Positions 26,556 to 35,729 of a stretch of DNA of 64,000 bases are shown here, in pieces. The notes beneath the pieces are model-generated. The model made no database searches. It was not told where the DNA came from and saw only the letters and a program-made list of their open reading frames with translations. The first letter of the stretch is position 1; each line of letters opens with the position of its first letter. This stretch comes from DTU098 sp964498525 (lineage in GTDB: Bacteria > Bacillota > Desulfotomaculia > Desulfotomaculales > Pelotomaculaceae), in the NCBI GenBank assembly GCA_964498525.1, contig CAZCGU010000014.1, positions 19,899-83,898 of the forward strand, written 5' to 3'. A program made the position numbers and the translations under genes.

Positions 26556-27308
26556 TTGAAGGCTTTTTCAGTATTTGGGGTTACCCAGTCAGGTAAAACC
26601 ACAACCATAGAGCACATCATTGCCGAATTAAGAAGACGGGGTTACAGGGTGGGTTCGGTTAAAAATATTCATTACGATAAATTTACCCTTGATTTGGAGG
26701 GGAGCAACACCTGGCGGCACAAAAAGGCCGGTTCGGAACTGGTGGTGGCAAGGGGTTTAAGGGAAACAGGCGTTCTATCCCCCCAAAAATTGGGTATGGA
26801 TAAAATACTGGGTTATTTTAATCACGATTATGTTGTTGTGGAGGGCATAGCTGACACGGCTCTGCCCAAGATACTTTGCGCCGGCGATCCCAGGGAAATT
26901 GAAAGCCGCCTGAGCGATCTGGTTTTTATGATTTCCGGCCGGATTTCCAACGAAAGATCGGAATATAAGGATATACCGGTACTGAATCCGCTATCGGATA
27001 TTGACGGGCTTGTGGACTTAATCGAAAAAAAAGTTCCCAAAAAAATGCCCTCTGTGGAGGGAGTGGAACGATGCAATGCTTGCGGCAGCAACTGCAGTGG
27101 TTTTATGGCCCGGGTACTCAGGGGCGAGTCAAAACGGGAAGAGTGTATATATGTCAGGAACAGGATATCCCTTTATGCCGGTGGACGGGAAATTGAAGTT
27201 GATTCGCTCCTTGACGCCGGATTCAGGGGATTGCTGGAAGGCTTCTTAACCGGATTGGACAATTATGATCCCGGCGAGGAAATAAGAATAATCGCAGGAA
27301 AGAAATAA
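26556..27308 (+). CDS. MobB-like P-loop protein with C-terminal cysteine cluster
   Basis: A 250-residue protein beginning with a P-loop FSVFGVTQSGKTTTIEHII and a MobB-type segment (GYRVGSVKNIHYDKFTLDLEGSNTW split over two strands), so its N-terminal ~155 residues resemble the GTPase MobB that assists molybdopterin-guanine-dinucleotide formation. The C-terminal part adds a CNACGSNCSGF motif and a later EECIYV cysteine, which could bind zinc or an Fe-S cluster. TTG 26556 follows AAGGGG. Standalone MobB-like proteins also occur outside Moco synthesis; here it sits downstream of a transporter with many Moco-fold-like surface domains. Its role is therefore open: cofactor maturation or a nucleotide switch. 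Confidence 0.75.
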   Translation: MKAFSVFGVTQSGKTTTIEHIIAELRRRGYRVGSVKNIHYDKFTLDLEGSNTWRHKKAGSELVVARGLRETGVLSPQKLGMDKILGYFNHDYVVVEGIADTALPKILCAGDPREIESRLSDLVFMISGRISNERSEYKDIPVLNPLSDIDGLVDLIEKKVPKKMPSVEGVERCNACGSNCSGFMARVLRGESKREECIYVRNRISLYAGGREIEVDSLLDAGFRGLLEGFLTGLDNYDPGEEIRIIAGKK

Positions 27309-27309
27309 A

Positions 27310-28074
27310 GTGGATTATCTGAACACCTTGCAAAAAGCGATTAAAGTAAAGGTACTTACCTGGGAAAAGAAACTCAGCCTGCGTAATAATGTATACTATA
27401 TTGAAACTATTTCCCAGGATAATGTGATAAAGCCATACATTGTCAAAGAGTATCTCAATTCCTCCAGCGGTAATGAAGTATTTTTTCTGAGTATTTTGCA
27501 GCGGCACGGCCTCAATGTCCCGGAAATTGTCTGGCACGACGCCAGATTTATTATCATGGAATATATCCGGGGCGCTTTATTGACGGATTTGCTTGCGGAA
27601 CCCGGAGGGGGACAAAAACTGTGGATTAATGAACTGGCCAGGTGGTTTACCAGGCTGCATGGGTTCATGCAGACACCCGGCCAGGTCTGTTTGGGCAAGT
27701 CTGATTTAAACTTGCGCAACTTTATCTTTGACGGCCGGGTGTTTTATGGTGTAGATTTCGAAGATGTGTGTTTTTCACCCCCGGAGAGGGATCTTGGGGG
27801 AATCTGCGCTTTTATCTTGAATAACCACCCCATGTTTGAAAAATGGAAGTACCGGGTTTGCTGTTCCTTAATCAAGGCCTACGAAACGGTATCGGCTGAC
27901 AGTTGTTTTCCAGGACTTGATTGGGAGGCTGTATGGTATTATTTAATCGAAGAGCTTAAAGCGGCCGCCGCCAGGCGGGAAAAACAACGGGACTATCTAA
28001 ACGCTAAAATAAAGGAATTGACAGTTGGGCGAAATAATTCCGCTGGTTTAAAGGAATTTCTAAACGGCTTTTAA
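27310..28074 (+). CDS. Aminoglycoside-phosphotransferase-like kinase-fold protein
   Basis: A 254-residue soluble protein with the small-kinase fold. A substrate/ATP-binding N-lobe includes YIVKEYLNSSSGNEVFFLSI and MEYIRG, followed by a catalytic loop GKSDLNLRNFIF and the metal site GVDFEDV, with downstream PPERDLGGICAFIL as in APH and lipopolysaccharide kinases. GTG 27310 is separated from the preceding stop by one base, so it is translationally linked to the MobB-like gene. The substrate is unknown; antibiotic resistance should not be assumed. A small-molecule or lipid phosphorylation step linked to the imported compound is possible. Confidence 0.7.
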   Translation: MDYLNTLQKAIKVKVLTWEKKLSLRNNVYYIETISQDNVIKPYIVKEYLNSSSGNEVFFLSILQRHGLNVPEIVWHDARFIIMEYIRGALLTDLLAEPGGGQKLWINELARWFTRLHGFMQTPGQVCLGKSDLNLRNFIFDGRVFYGVDFEDVCFSPPERDLGGICAFILNNHPMFEKWKYRVCCSLIKAYETVSADSCFPGLDWEAVWYYLIEELKAAAARREKQRDYLNAKIKELTVGRNNSAGLKEFLNGF

Positions 28075-28083
28075 ACGTTTTAT

Positions 28084-28111
28084 CACCCCTTGAACAACAT
28101 CGAAAGGGGTG
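28084..28111. terminator. Weak bidirectional hairpin between convergent genes
   Basis: CACCCCTT (28084-28091) pairs with AAGGGGTG (28104-28111) in the 52 bases between the convergent kinase-fold and NlpC/P60 genes. Neither side has a good T run, so termination strength is uncertain. Confidence 0.45.
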
Positions 28112-28126
28112 GTGCTGCCGGAGCTT

Positions 28127-29875
28127 TTACAGGCTGATGTCCACAACGCCGCCGCTGCCCTCCTGCTTCCAGGCAACACCGGCGCCCAGGGCTTCGCTGA
28201 TGAAGCGCAGGGGTACCATCGTTCTGCCGTTTACAATGACGGCAGGCGCGTCAAGGAGGTAATCCCGGCCGCCGGCACAGAAGGTTTTTTGGCCGATAGT
28301 CAAGGTGACATCTTTTTCTCCTTTGCGGACAACCACTTTTTGTTCCCCTGCCAGCCAGTCCACTTCAGCCCCCAGCGCTTCCGAAATAAAGCGTACCGGT
28401 ACAAAAACGCGGCGGGCTGATTTATCCAGATAGGATTTCTGGTCGGGAAAGCTGACCGGACTGCCATTGACATAAACCTCCACGTTATAGTCCTGCCCGG
28501 GCTCAAGGGATTCGCTTCCGTAATCCAGTTGTTTTGCGCTGGTCAGGGCGTCCACGAAAAGCTGGCCATTTCTTCTCGGCAGTGAAAGGTCCGAAACGAC
28601 GACTTTATTCAGGGTTAACCGGCCCGGTGAACCGTCCGGGTTGGGATGAACGGGATCCCCAACGGAAGTAACGTCGTGGATGGCGTAGTAAAGTCCTTCG
28701 TGCCGGCCAAGGTAAAGTAACTCGTGGGTCGGCGTGTGCAGGGAAGCCCCGGGCTGCAGTGAATCCAGCAAGGCCTGGCGCTGGTTCCGGTCCGCGTCTG
28801 TGAATTTTACGGTAACTCCCGCTGACCGCTCCTGTTCATCAGAGTTGCGCGGCAACATAAAACCGAAACTTTTATAAACATCCTGGACAAAGGCCGAGCA
28901 GTCCCTCCCGTTGGAGAGCCCACCCCAGCCATAGGGTTCACCCAGGATTTCAAAGGCTTGCCGGATGATGTTGGCCCTGGTATAAGGAAGATAGCCAACC
29001 GAGACCCCGGCGCCGGCGGGCACAAGGGCCGTTTCGATGACCAGTTCGCCCTCTTTCCCCCGGGCGGGCAATTGAATGGTATAAGTCCGGCCGGGCGCCG
29101 CACCGTCCATCTCCAGCGGGACCTTTACGCCCATGGTAAGCTCCATTCCCGGATAGGGACCGTTATCCAGTTTCATCCGGTTGCCGGTAATCACCAGGAA
29201 GTTTTCAGGCTGAACATAATCCAGCCAGATCTGTCTGTCCCCGGCGACAATCAGGTCTGCGGCGGGCATCCAGCCGTTATAATTGTACGTTTGGACAAAA
29301 TACCACTGGCCGTCGAGGCTCCGGTGCAGAATCAGGACCGGCTCGGCGGGACTCACTGCGGTTTCCTGGAACAGGTCGAAATCGAAGTCGTCCGGTTCTT
29401 CCAGCGATTCGCCGGCAGTGGGAAAGGTCCGGATGTTGGTTCTGCACACCGTCAGGGCAGGGGTAACACTGTTTTGTTCCTCGATACCGGGCAGGTTCAT
29501 CTGCAGAAGGAGGTTTTTATAATAGGCTTGCTCCACTTTGACACCCTTTGAATAACGGTCCTCTTCCGGAAAGGGGCGCTGTTTTATCAGTTTAGTTAGC
29601 TGATTACGATCCAGCGAAGCAGGATAACCGGTTAAATCGTAAACCAGATCCGGCAGGGTACGAAGAATGTCCCGGTTAAAAGCTTCAATTATTTCCCTTT
29701 CCATAATTAAACTGTCCGGTTCGGGCAGTTTGCTGATCCAAAAATCCGGGGTAAGCATTTCCTGTGTTACATTCGGCACGGTTTCCAGGGCGCTGCTCCG
29801 GCCGGGCGTTAATAGCGCACCCAGGGTAAAGCAAATCAGGGCGGCCAAAACAAGCCCTTTTGTTTTCAGCGGCAT
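28127..29875 (-). CDS. Secreted NlpC/P60 peptidoglycan hydrolase with copper-amine-oxidase-N stalk domain
   Basis: A 582-residue exported protein. ATG 29875 is preferred because AGGGGGAAA precedes it and a signal peptide follows directly (KGLVLAALICFTLGALL). The central part has an SH3b-like region (about 170-220) and an NlpC/P60 domain (about 290-440) with the catalytic Cys in NGRDCSAFVQDVYKSFG and the His in THELLYLG. The C-terminus (about 470-582) is a copper-amine-oxidase-N-like domain pair (RVFVPVRFISEALGAEVDW and TMVPLRFISEALGAGV) used for wall attachment in Clostridia. It should cleave peptide bonds in peptidoglycan. It is convergent to the uptake island and 30 bases downstream of the thioesterase gene. 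Confidence 0.88.
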   Translation of the reverse strand: MPLKTKGLVLAALICFTLGALLTPGRSSALETVPNVTQEMLTPDFWISKLPEPDSLIMEREIIEAFNRDILRTLPDLVYDLTGYPASLDRNQLTKLIKQRPFPEEDRYSKGVKVEQAYYKNLLLQMNLPGIEEQNSVTPALTVCRTNIRTFPTAGESLEEPDDFDFDLFQETAVSPAEPVLILHRSLDGQWYFVQTYNYNGWMPAADLIVAGDRQIWLDYVQPENFLVITGNRMKLDNGPYPGMELTMGVKVPLEMDGAAPGRTYTIQLPARGKEGELVIETALVPAGAGVSVGYLPYTRANIIRQAFEILGEPYGWGGLSNGRDCSAFVQDVYKSFGFMLPRNSDEQERSAGVTVKFTDADRNQRQALLDSLQPGASLHTPTHELLYLGRHEGLYYAIHDVTSVGDPVHPNPDGSPGRLTLNKVVVSDLSLPRRNGQLFVDALTSAKQLDYGSESLEPGQDYNVEVYVNGSPVSFPDQKSYLDKSARRVFVPVRFISEALGAEVDWLAGEQKVVVRKGEKDVTLTIGQKTFCAGGRDYLLDAPAVIVNGRTMVPLRFISEALGAGVAWKQEGSGGVVDISL

Positions 29876-29905
29876 GACAGGATTTCCCCCTATAATCAAA
29901 TTAAC

Positions 29906-30382
29906 TTATTTGTTTTCCGGCAATCCGGTATGTTGCAACAGCTTTTCCCACAAAGCGGGTCGCTTTTTTTTAAGATCGAAGGGCTTGCCCGTGGCGTCAA
30001 CATAGGCGTGGGTGGTTCTTCCACTAGTTGCTTTACCTGGGTCTTCACCAGGCTTCGTAATAAGATAATCAAAAATCATACGGGTTCGCCCCAATCGGAA
30101 CAGGGTTGTGCGAAGGTTGTATTTTTCTTCTGGTTTTAAAGTTTTCCTGTATCGGCAAGATGCTTCCACTGCTACTACGGTAACACCCTGCTCGTGAAAG
30201 AATTGCTGATAGGGCAGGCCAATTTGTTTTAGCAAGGCAATCCGCCCATCGGTAAACCAATCAAAAAACCTGGCGTAATAAACGATTCCAGCCGCGTCGC
30301 AATCTCCCCAGCGGACCTCCCGCGCCAGCTCACAGACAATGCATTCTTCGCTTTTAGCCAATTGAAACTCCATCCAAGTCAC
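29906..30382 (-). CDS. Hotdog-fold acyl-CoA thioesterase (4HBT/YbgC type)
   Basis: A 158-residue cytoplasmic protein of the 4-hydroxybenzoyl-CoA thioesterase/YbgC family. The signature VRWGDCDAAGIVYYARFFDW contains the catalytic Asp. The remaining hotdog strands are visible (VTVVAVEASCRYRKTL, RMIFDYLIT, TTHAYVD). It hydrolyses an acyl-CoA; the acyl group cannot be read. GTG 30382 follows AAGGGG; ATG 30373 is an alternative. It lies upstream of the NlpC/P60 gene on the same strand with a 30-base gap, probably co-transcribed. Confidence 0.88.
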   Translation of the reverse strand: MTWMEFQLAKSEECIVCELAREVRWGDCDAAGIVYYARFFDWFTDGRIALLKQIGLPYQQFFHEQGVTVVAVEASCRYRKTLKPEEKYNLRTTLFRLGRTRMIFDYLITKPGEDPGKATSGRTTHAYVDATGKPFDLKKKRPALWEKLLQHTGLPENK

Positions 30383-30783
30383 CCCATTTACCCCTTGCTG
30401 CCTGCAAACAAAAGTTTAGTGTTGGAATTTAATACTTGCTTTCCCCTGGCACATGCTCTGGAAGTTATTACAAGGACTTGCTTCTCCAATTTTATTATTT
30501 AATATCTAAAATTTCAAGTGGGATTTCAACTGGCTGAGTTAATGAATAATATCAATCTAAAAACAGCCGGGAACACAATCATAAAAACCCCTGTTCACTG
30601 TTATTACACTGGACAGGGGTTTACAGTTAAAGATTGAAGCCTTAAAGGCACAGCCGCAGTTGCGTATTTGAATTTCGATCATAAACCAATGGATAGCTGA
30701 ACCGCAAGCCGCCGCCGGCAAAATACAAAATTAATTCCCGGGGGCGGTGGACCGGTCCGTGTTATTTCAGGCAACGAATATCA
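30383..30783. other. Intergenic stretch without genes
   Basis: This 401-base stretch separates the thioesterase gene (promoter side) from the 3' end of the efflux operon. Apart from the terminator at 30585-30622 it is AT-rich and shows no coding frame that I can support. The promoter for the thioesterase gene should lie in its left part, but I cannot pick a confident -35/-10 pair. Confidence 0.6.
30585..30622 (-). terminator. Rho-independent terminator of the RND efflux operon
   Basis: AAACCCCTGT pairs with ACAGGGGTTT around an 18-base loop. Read on the minus strand the stem is followed by TTTTTAT, so it terminates the tetR-RND transcript about 160 bases after the RND pump gene. The plus-strand side has only a short tail. 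Confidence 0.75.
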
Positions 30784-33700
30784 TCATTGAACCGGCGCTT
30801 TCTTAAATTTAGAACCGATTCTTTTCCCGAAATCATCAAAAATGGTGTACACAACAGGCACCAGCACCAGGGTAATGAGCGTGGACATGGTTAAACCAAA
30901 GGCCACCACAATGGCCATGGGGGCCCTCGACTCCGCTCCTTCGCCGCCGCCGAAGGCCAGGGGAAGCAGGGCCAGGACGGTTGTCAGGGCCGTCATCAAG
31001 ATTGGACGCAGCCTCACCGGTCCCGCTTCCAGGATAGCCTGGTCGCGCTCATAGCCGCGTTTGCGCAGGGTGTTGATGTAATCAACCAGGACAATGGAGT
31101 TGTTAAGGACGATTCCCACCAGCATAATCGCTCCGATCAAAGCCGGGACACTCAGGTGGTGTCCTGTCAGGCCCAGCCCCAAAACCACACCAATAAAAGT
31201 GGGGGGCAGCGCGAACATAATAATAAATGGCTGGAACAAGGATTCAAACTGAGCCACCATGACCATGAAGACCAGTATTATTGAAAGCAGCAGGGCTAGT
31301 CCCAGGGAGCCAAAGGATTCAGCCATATCTTTGCTCTGACCGCCCACTTCAACCAGGTATCCTTCGGGGAAGGAAATTGCGTATAATTTTTCATTGATTT
31401 CCTTGTTGATGCTGCCCAGATCCCGCCCGGCAATATCGGCGGTAACACTAACTTCCCGGGTCTGGGAATGCCTGACTATCCGCTGCGGCGTGCTGTGAGT
31501 TTCCATCTGCGCCACTGCCATCACAGGCACTCTGGCGCCGGTGGGGGACACCACGGTCAAGCCGGCCAGGGCGTCTGAAGTGGCGGCAAAATCCCGGCTA
31601 GTTTCCAGCCTGATATCCACTTCGTCATCACCGGTCCGCATCCGGCTTACAATCTGCCCGTCAAAGGAATTGCGGACCGCCGCCAGCACCTGTCCGGCAC
31701 TGAGGCCATAGAGGGATGCCTTTTCCCGGTCCACTACCAGCTGCAGTTCCGACCTGGTGTCTTCCAGGGAACTTGCCGCATTTCTGATGCCTTCAATACC
31801 ATTGACCATGTTCAGGACCTGGTCGCCCAACTGTTCCAGCAGGGCCAGATCGTCGCCCCGGATGGAAACCTCCACGGGGCTTCCTGTGGACCCGGCAGCG
31901 GAACTCTCCAGGCTTATGGTTATTTCAGCCCCCGGTACATTTACCAGGGCACGGCGCAGCGTTTCAGCCGCATCTTTTGTTGTGATGGCGCGCTCTTCCA
32001 GGGGTTTTAGTTTTACCTGGAGTGAAGCTTCCTCGGTGTTCCCTATGCCCAGCATGGCCAGTTCCCCGGAACCCACTGTGGCAAAGATGGTGTCCACAAC
32101 ATTTATTTCACGCCTGACCAGGTTTTCGACGTTTTCAGCAACACTTTGGGTTTCCGCCAGTTTAGTTCCCATGGGCATCTTTATATTTACGGTCATCTCT
32201 CCCTGGTCCATTTCCGGGATAAACTCGGTACCGATTAGGGATGTGGCTGCAATGCTCAAAACCAGTGCCACCACAACAAAGCCCACCACTTTTTTGCGGT
32301 TGCCCAAAGCCCACCTTAGAAGCCTCCCGTAAAGCCTGTTCAGAATATGCAAGAACTTGCCGAACAAAAGGACAGGATTTTTAGTTTTGTTTCCGGGCAG
32401 AACCTCATCCGGCGGCGCAATATTATGCAACAGCTTCGAAGAAAGCATGGGCACCAGGGTCAAGGCGGCAAAAAGGGCGGCTATATGGGAAAAACTCACC
32501 GTCAAAGCAAGCGGTTTGAACAAGATCCCGGCCAGGCCCTGTACGAAGACAATGGGCAAAAAGACGACAACCTGAGCCAGGGCCGATGCGGTAACCGCAT
32601 TACCCACTTCTGCGGTGCCCAGCTTGGCTGCTTCAATGATCTTAAAGCCGTTTTGCCGGTAACGGTAGATACTTTCCAGGACCACCACGGAAAAGTCCAC
32701 CAGAGAGCCCAGTCCCAGCATCAGGCCGCCCAGGGACAACAGGTTGATGGTCTGGTTGCCGAAGTACAGCATAGCAAAGGTAGCGATAATTGAAATTGGT
32801 ATAACCAGAGCCACCACCAGGGTGCTGCGGAAACTGCGTAAAAACATATAGAGGATTATAAAAGCAAACATAGCCCCCAGGAGTCCGTGGTGGGTGATAG
32901 TATTAATGGAATCCTGGATGAATACGGCGCTGTCCAGCACCGTATCAATATGAACTCCCGCAGGCAGTATTTTATGGAGCTGCGCAACCTCCTCGTTAAC
33001 CTTTTTGGCAACCTGCACAGTATTGGCGCCGGAGGCCTTCATAATATAAAGGCCCAGGGAGGGTTCGCCGTTTACAAAAGTAGATGTTGTTATTTCCTTA
33101 TAGGAATCTTCGACAACGGCCAGATCCCTCAGGGCAACCGTATTTCCCGTACCGGGAATATTAATCCGGACATTGTGGAGGGATTCGGGGCTGGTGTATT
33201 CACCTAAAACCCTGATGGCCATCTCACTGGAGCCGCTTTCCACTCTTCCCGCCGTACCGGCAATATTGTCCCCTGCCAGAGCCTGGATCACCTGGCTGAT
33301 ATTGAGACCGTAGGCCTCGGTTTTAGCCGGGTCAAGCTTTACCTTGATTTCTCTCTCTTTTCCCCCGCTGAGATCAACTGAGGCGACACCTTCGATTCTT
33401 TCCAGGCGGGGCTTGATGGTATCTTCCGCGATTTTTTTCAGTCGCACTTGATCTTCGCCGGCAACCGAGAAAGAAATGATGGGCATTGAATTAGGGTCCA
33501 GCTTCATGGTCATGGGCGACCTGGCGTCCGATGGCAGCATGCCTTTAACTATGTCGATCTTGTCCCGCAAGTCATTAACGGCATTGTCGATATCGGAGCC
33601 CCAGTTAAACATCACGATGACCAGGGAATTTCCATTCTGGGATATGGAGCGGACTTCATCGATATTGCTGACCGTGGCTACAGCGGACTCAATGGGTTTT

Positions 33701-33891
33701 GTCACCAATTTTTCCACTTCGGCCGGGGCGGCGCCTTCATAGGTAGTCATAACCACCGCCACCGGCAATTCCATGTCGGGGAAAAGATCTACAGCCAAAC
33801 GGGGCAGGGAAAACAGCCCCAGAAACACGAGGGCTAAAATAAGCATGGAGATGGCCAGGGGGCGTTCAATAGAAAGATCAGCTATCTTCAA
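30784..33891 (-). CDS. RND-family efflux pump, AcrB/HAE1 type
   Basis: A 1035-residue inner-membrane transporter with the full RND plan: helix 1, a large extracytoplasmic loop, helices 2-7, a second large loop and helices 8-12. Seen are the early PRLAVDLFPDMELPVAVV motif, GLMLGLGSLVDFSVVVLESI and FIPEMDQGEMTVNIKMPMGT at the second repeat. The helix-4 acidic residue expected for proton relay is present in GSLVDFSVVV. It exports drugs or toxic compounds with the adaptor encoded just upstream (4-bp ATGA overlap). No outer-membrane TolC-like partner is present, as in other monoderm clostridia. The preceding TetR gene points to ligand-induced expression. Confidence 0.92.
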   Translation of the reverse strand: MKIADLSIERPLAISMLILALVFLGLFSLPRLAVDLFPDMELPVAVVMTTYEGAAPAEVEKLVTKPIESAVATVSNIDEVRSISQNGNSLVIVMFNWGSDIDNAVNDLRDKIDIVKGMLPSDARSPMTMKLDPNSMPIISFSVAGEDQVRLKKIAEDTIKPRLERIEGVASVDLSGGKEREIKVKLDPAKTEAYGLNISQVIQALAGDNIAGTAGRVESGSSEMAIRVLGEYTSPESLHNVRINIPGTGNTVALRDLAVVEDSYKEITTSTFVNGEPSLGLYIMKASGANTVQVAKKVNEEVAQLHKILPAGVHIDTVLDSAVFIQDSINTITHHGLLGAMFAFIILYMFLRSFRSTLVVALVIPISIIATFAMLYFGNQTINLLSLGGLMLGLGSLVDFSVVVLESIYRYRQNGFKIIEAAKLGTAEVGNAVTASALAQVVVFLPIVFVQGLAGILFKPLALTVSFSHIAALFAALTLVPMLSSKLLHNIAPPDEVLPGNKTKNPVLLFGKFLHILNRLYGRLLRWALGNRKKVVGFVVVALVLSIAATSLIGTEFIPEMDQGEMTVNIKMPMGTKLAETQSVAENVENLVRREINVVDTIFATVGSGELAMLGIGNTEEASLQVKLKPLEERAITTKDAAETLRRALVNVPGAEITISLESSAAGSTGSPVEVSIRGDDLALLEQLGDQVLNMVNGIEGIRNAASSLEDTRSELQLVVDREKASLYGLSAGQVLAAVRNSFDGQIVSRMRTGDDEVDIRLETSRDFAATSDALAGLTVVSPTGARVPVMAVAQMETHSTPQRIVRHSQTREVSVTADIAGRDLGSINKEINEKLYAISFPEGYLVEVGGQSKDMAESFGSLGLALLLSIILVFMVMVAQFESLFQPFIIMFALPPTFIGVVLGLGLTGHHLSVPALIGAIMLVGIVLNNSIVLVDYINTLRKRGYERDQAILEAGPVRLRPILMTALTTVLALLPLAFGGGEGAESRAPMAIVVAFGLTMSTLITLVLVPVVYTIFDDFGKRIGSKFKKAPVQ

Positions 33892-35018
33892 TTAGACGCA
33901 CCTCCCTGACTGCCAACCACCTTTACCCTTTGACCGTCAGTCACCATGTTGTTACCTTTAACAATAACATCCCGGCCTTCCTGCAGCCCTTCAATGATTT
34001 CAACCAACTGGCCGGTGGCGATCCCCTTCTTGACGGTTACCTCTTTGGCTTTATCGTCTTCCAGCACGTAGACCCAGTACTGCCCGTTACGCTCCAGCAG
34101 GGCATCCACCGGTACAACAACAGCACCCTGGGATAAGCCTGTTTCCAGATTTATAACCGCCACCATGCCGGCTTTTAGATCGCCCTCGTCGTTGTTAAGG
34201 TGGATTTCCACAGGGAAGGCCCGGGTGCCGGGATCTGCCTGGGGCCCCACCGAGACTACGGTACCGGTCAGGGTTTTATTCAAGGAGTTAATTGTGATAG
34301 GAACCTCAGCTCCCTTTTTTATGGAAACCACAGCGTTTTCCGACAAATTCACTTTAACTTTGACCCTGTCCAATTGAACCACAGTCAGGGCGGTAGACTG
34401 GGGGCCGGCTAGCTCGCCGTTTTCAATATTGACAGCGGCTACCAGTCCCGATAAAGGGGAAGTTACTGTAAAGTTATTGTAATGATCCCGTGCGTTTTGC
34501 AGGGTGGCTTCCGCCTGTTTAAGCTGCTCTTCGGCTACTTGAACTCCGATGCGGGCATTTTTAAGCATGCTTTCAGCCTGTTCGAACTGGGTTTTAGCCA
34601 CCGCCTGGGATTCATACAGCGCTTTGGTCCGGTTAAAGTCCAGTTCGGCATCGGCCAGACCCTGCTGGGCTTTATTCAAACCCGCCCCGGCCACACCAAC
34701 GCCGGCTTCGGCCATTGTTTCAGCATTAAGCGCTTCAGCGGCATCCAGTTCAAATAATACTTGTCCCCGGCTGACCCGATCCCCCACTTTTACATGGATT
34801 GCAGCCACCCGGCCGGAGACTTTGGGCGCTACAGCCACCTCGGCGCCGGGCATGATTTCACCAGTGGTGTTTAAAGTGCGGGACAGGTCTGCCAGCTGGG
34901 TTTTGGCTGTTTCCACGGGAACCAGCACTTCATCTTCCGGTACCACCGTTTTTTTCCCGCAGCCCCCACTCAGCGCCACAAGCAGGAATATTAAGGCCAG
35001 GCCTATTAACCGTTTCAA
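33888..35018 (-). CDS. RND efflux adaptor lipoprotein (membrane fusion protein)
   Basis: A 376-residue HlyD/AcrA-family adaptor with lipobox LSGGC (Cys20), a biotinyl-lipoyl-like strand (VSGRVAAIHVKVGDRVSRGQ), a long alpha-helical hairpin (about 90-170, rich in Ala/Glu/Gln), the returning lipoyl half (VTSPLSGLVAAVNIENGEL), and beta-barrel and membrane-proximal domains (GAVVVPVDALLERNGQYWVY). It links the pump to the outside; in a monoderm it may act as an extracytoplasmic cap. It overlaps the pump gene by 4 bp and is 90 bases from the TetR gene. Confidence 0.92.
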   Translation of the reverse strand: MKRLIGLALIFLLVALSGGCGKKTVVPEDEVLVPVETAKTQLADLSRTLNTTGEIMPGAEVAVAPKVSGRVAAIHVKVGDRVSRGQVLFELDAAEALNAETMAEAGVGVAGAGLNKAQQGLADAELDFNRTKALYESQAVAKTQFEQAESMLKNARIGVQVAEEQLKQAEATLQNARDHYNNFTVTSPLSGLVAAVNIENGELAGPQSTALTVVQLDRVKVKVNLSENAVVSIKKGAEVPITINSLNKTLTGTVVSVGPQADPGTRAFPVEIHLNNDEGDLKAGMVAVINLETGLSQGAVVVPVDALLERNGQYWVYVLEDDKAKEVTVKKGIATGQLVEIIEGLQEGRDVIVKGNNMVTDGQRVKVVGSQGGASN

Positions 35019-35108
35019 TTTATAATCTCCCCTTTATAAATAAATCGCCGCCGTAGATTAGCCGTATTTTTTACTAAGCCATAAAATCAAAATATATGAA
35101 CTAGCGAA

Positions 35109-35693
35109 TTATTTAGCTAAAACACCGTTGAAAAAAATATCAAGAGACATATTGGCCGTACGCTCTTGCTTTGTTCTGTCCTTTTGCTGGATAAACCACT
35201 GCAGGCTTATACCTTCGAAAATGCCTATTAAAACCTCTGCGGCGGCTTCCGCGTCCAGGGGCCGAAATTCCCCCCGGCGGATAGCCAGGAGGATATAGTC
35301 CTTGATAATGGTTTTTCTTTTTGATTCCTTAATTAGTGCGTGTAATCTTTTTAGTTTCAGTTCATCCTTGGCCTGCAGGTTAAACTCATAGATTATCGCT
35401 GAAACCGGCCCGTTTATTGTTTCCAGGAATTTTTCTTTCAACCTTACCAGTTTTTCAACGGCAGAATAGTTTCCAGTTAGCAGATCCTGCAGTTCCCTTT
35501 CGGAATCGTTCAACCATTTTTGTGCCAGGTACAGAAATATTTCTTCTTTGCTCTTAAAATGCCAGTAGATACCCCCTTTGCTCATACCCGAAGCCTTGAC
35601 AATATCATCAACAGAAGTGCCGCCGTAGCCGGTGGATAAAAAACAGGATAGGGCGGCATCCGCGATTAAGTCTTTTTTTAAATCCTTGTCCAT
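35109..35693 (-). CDS. TetR-family regulator of the efflux operon
   Basis: A 194-residue regulator with an N-terminal TetR helix-turn-helix (LIADAALSCFLSTGYGGTSV and DIVKASGMSKGGIYWHFKSK) and an all-helical ligand domain similar to AcrR-type TetR_C proteins. It is the first gene of the tetR-adaptor-pump operon and probably represses its own promoter, since a palindrome overlaps the region just upstream of its start (35712-35729). The divergent GyrI-like gene may share this control. Confidence 0.88.
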   Translation of the reverse strand: MDKDLKKDLIADAALSCFLSTGYGGTSVDDIVKASGMSKGGIYWHFKSKEEIFLYLAQKWLNDSERELQDLLTGNYSAVEKLVRLKEKFLETINGPVSAIIYEFNLQAKDELKLKRLHALIKESKRKTIIKDYILLAIRRGEFRPLDAEAAAEVLIGIFEGISLQWFIQQKDRTKQERTANMSLDIFFNGVLAK

Positions 35694-35711
35694 AATAACA
35701 CCTCCTAACAG

Positions 35712-35729
35712 AGACAGACTGGTCGGTCT
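35712..35729. promoter_or_regulatory. Probable TetR operator upstream of the efflux operon
   Basis: An 18-bp imperfect palindrome AGACaGACtg-GTCgGTCT with its centre between 35720 and 35721, 19 bases before the tetR start. A second palindrome TTGACTAGTCAA at 35753-35764 shares the core GACTrGTC. Both lie between the divergent tetR and GyrI-like genes. Confidence 0.65.

Noticed and set aside
27310..28074. Aminoglycoside resistance gene
   Set aside because: Only the general kinase fold is visible. The operon context is transport and the substrate-binding regions do not match a known resistance enzyme.
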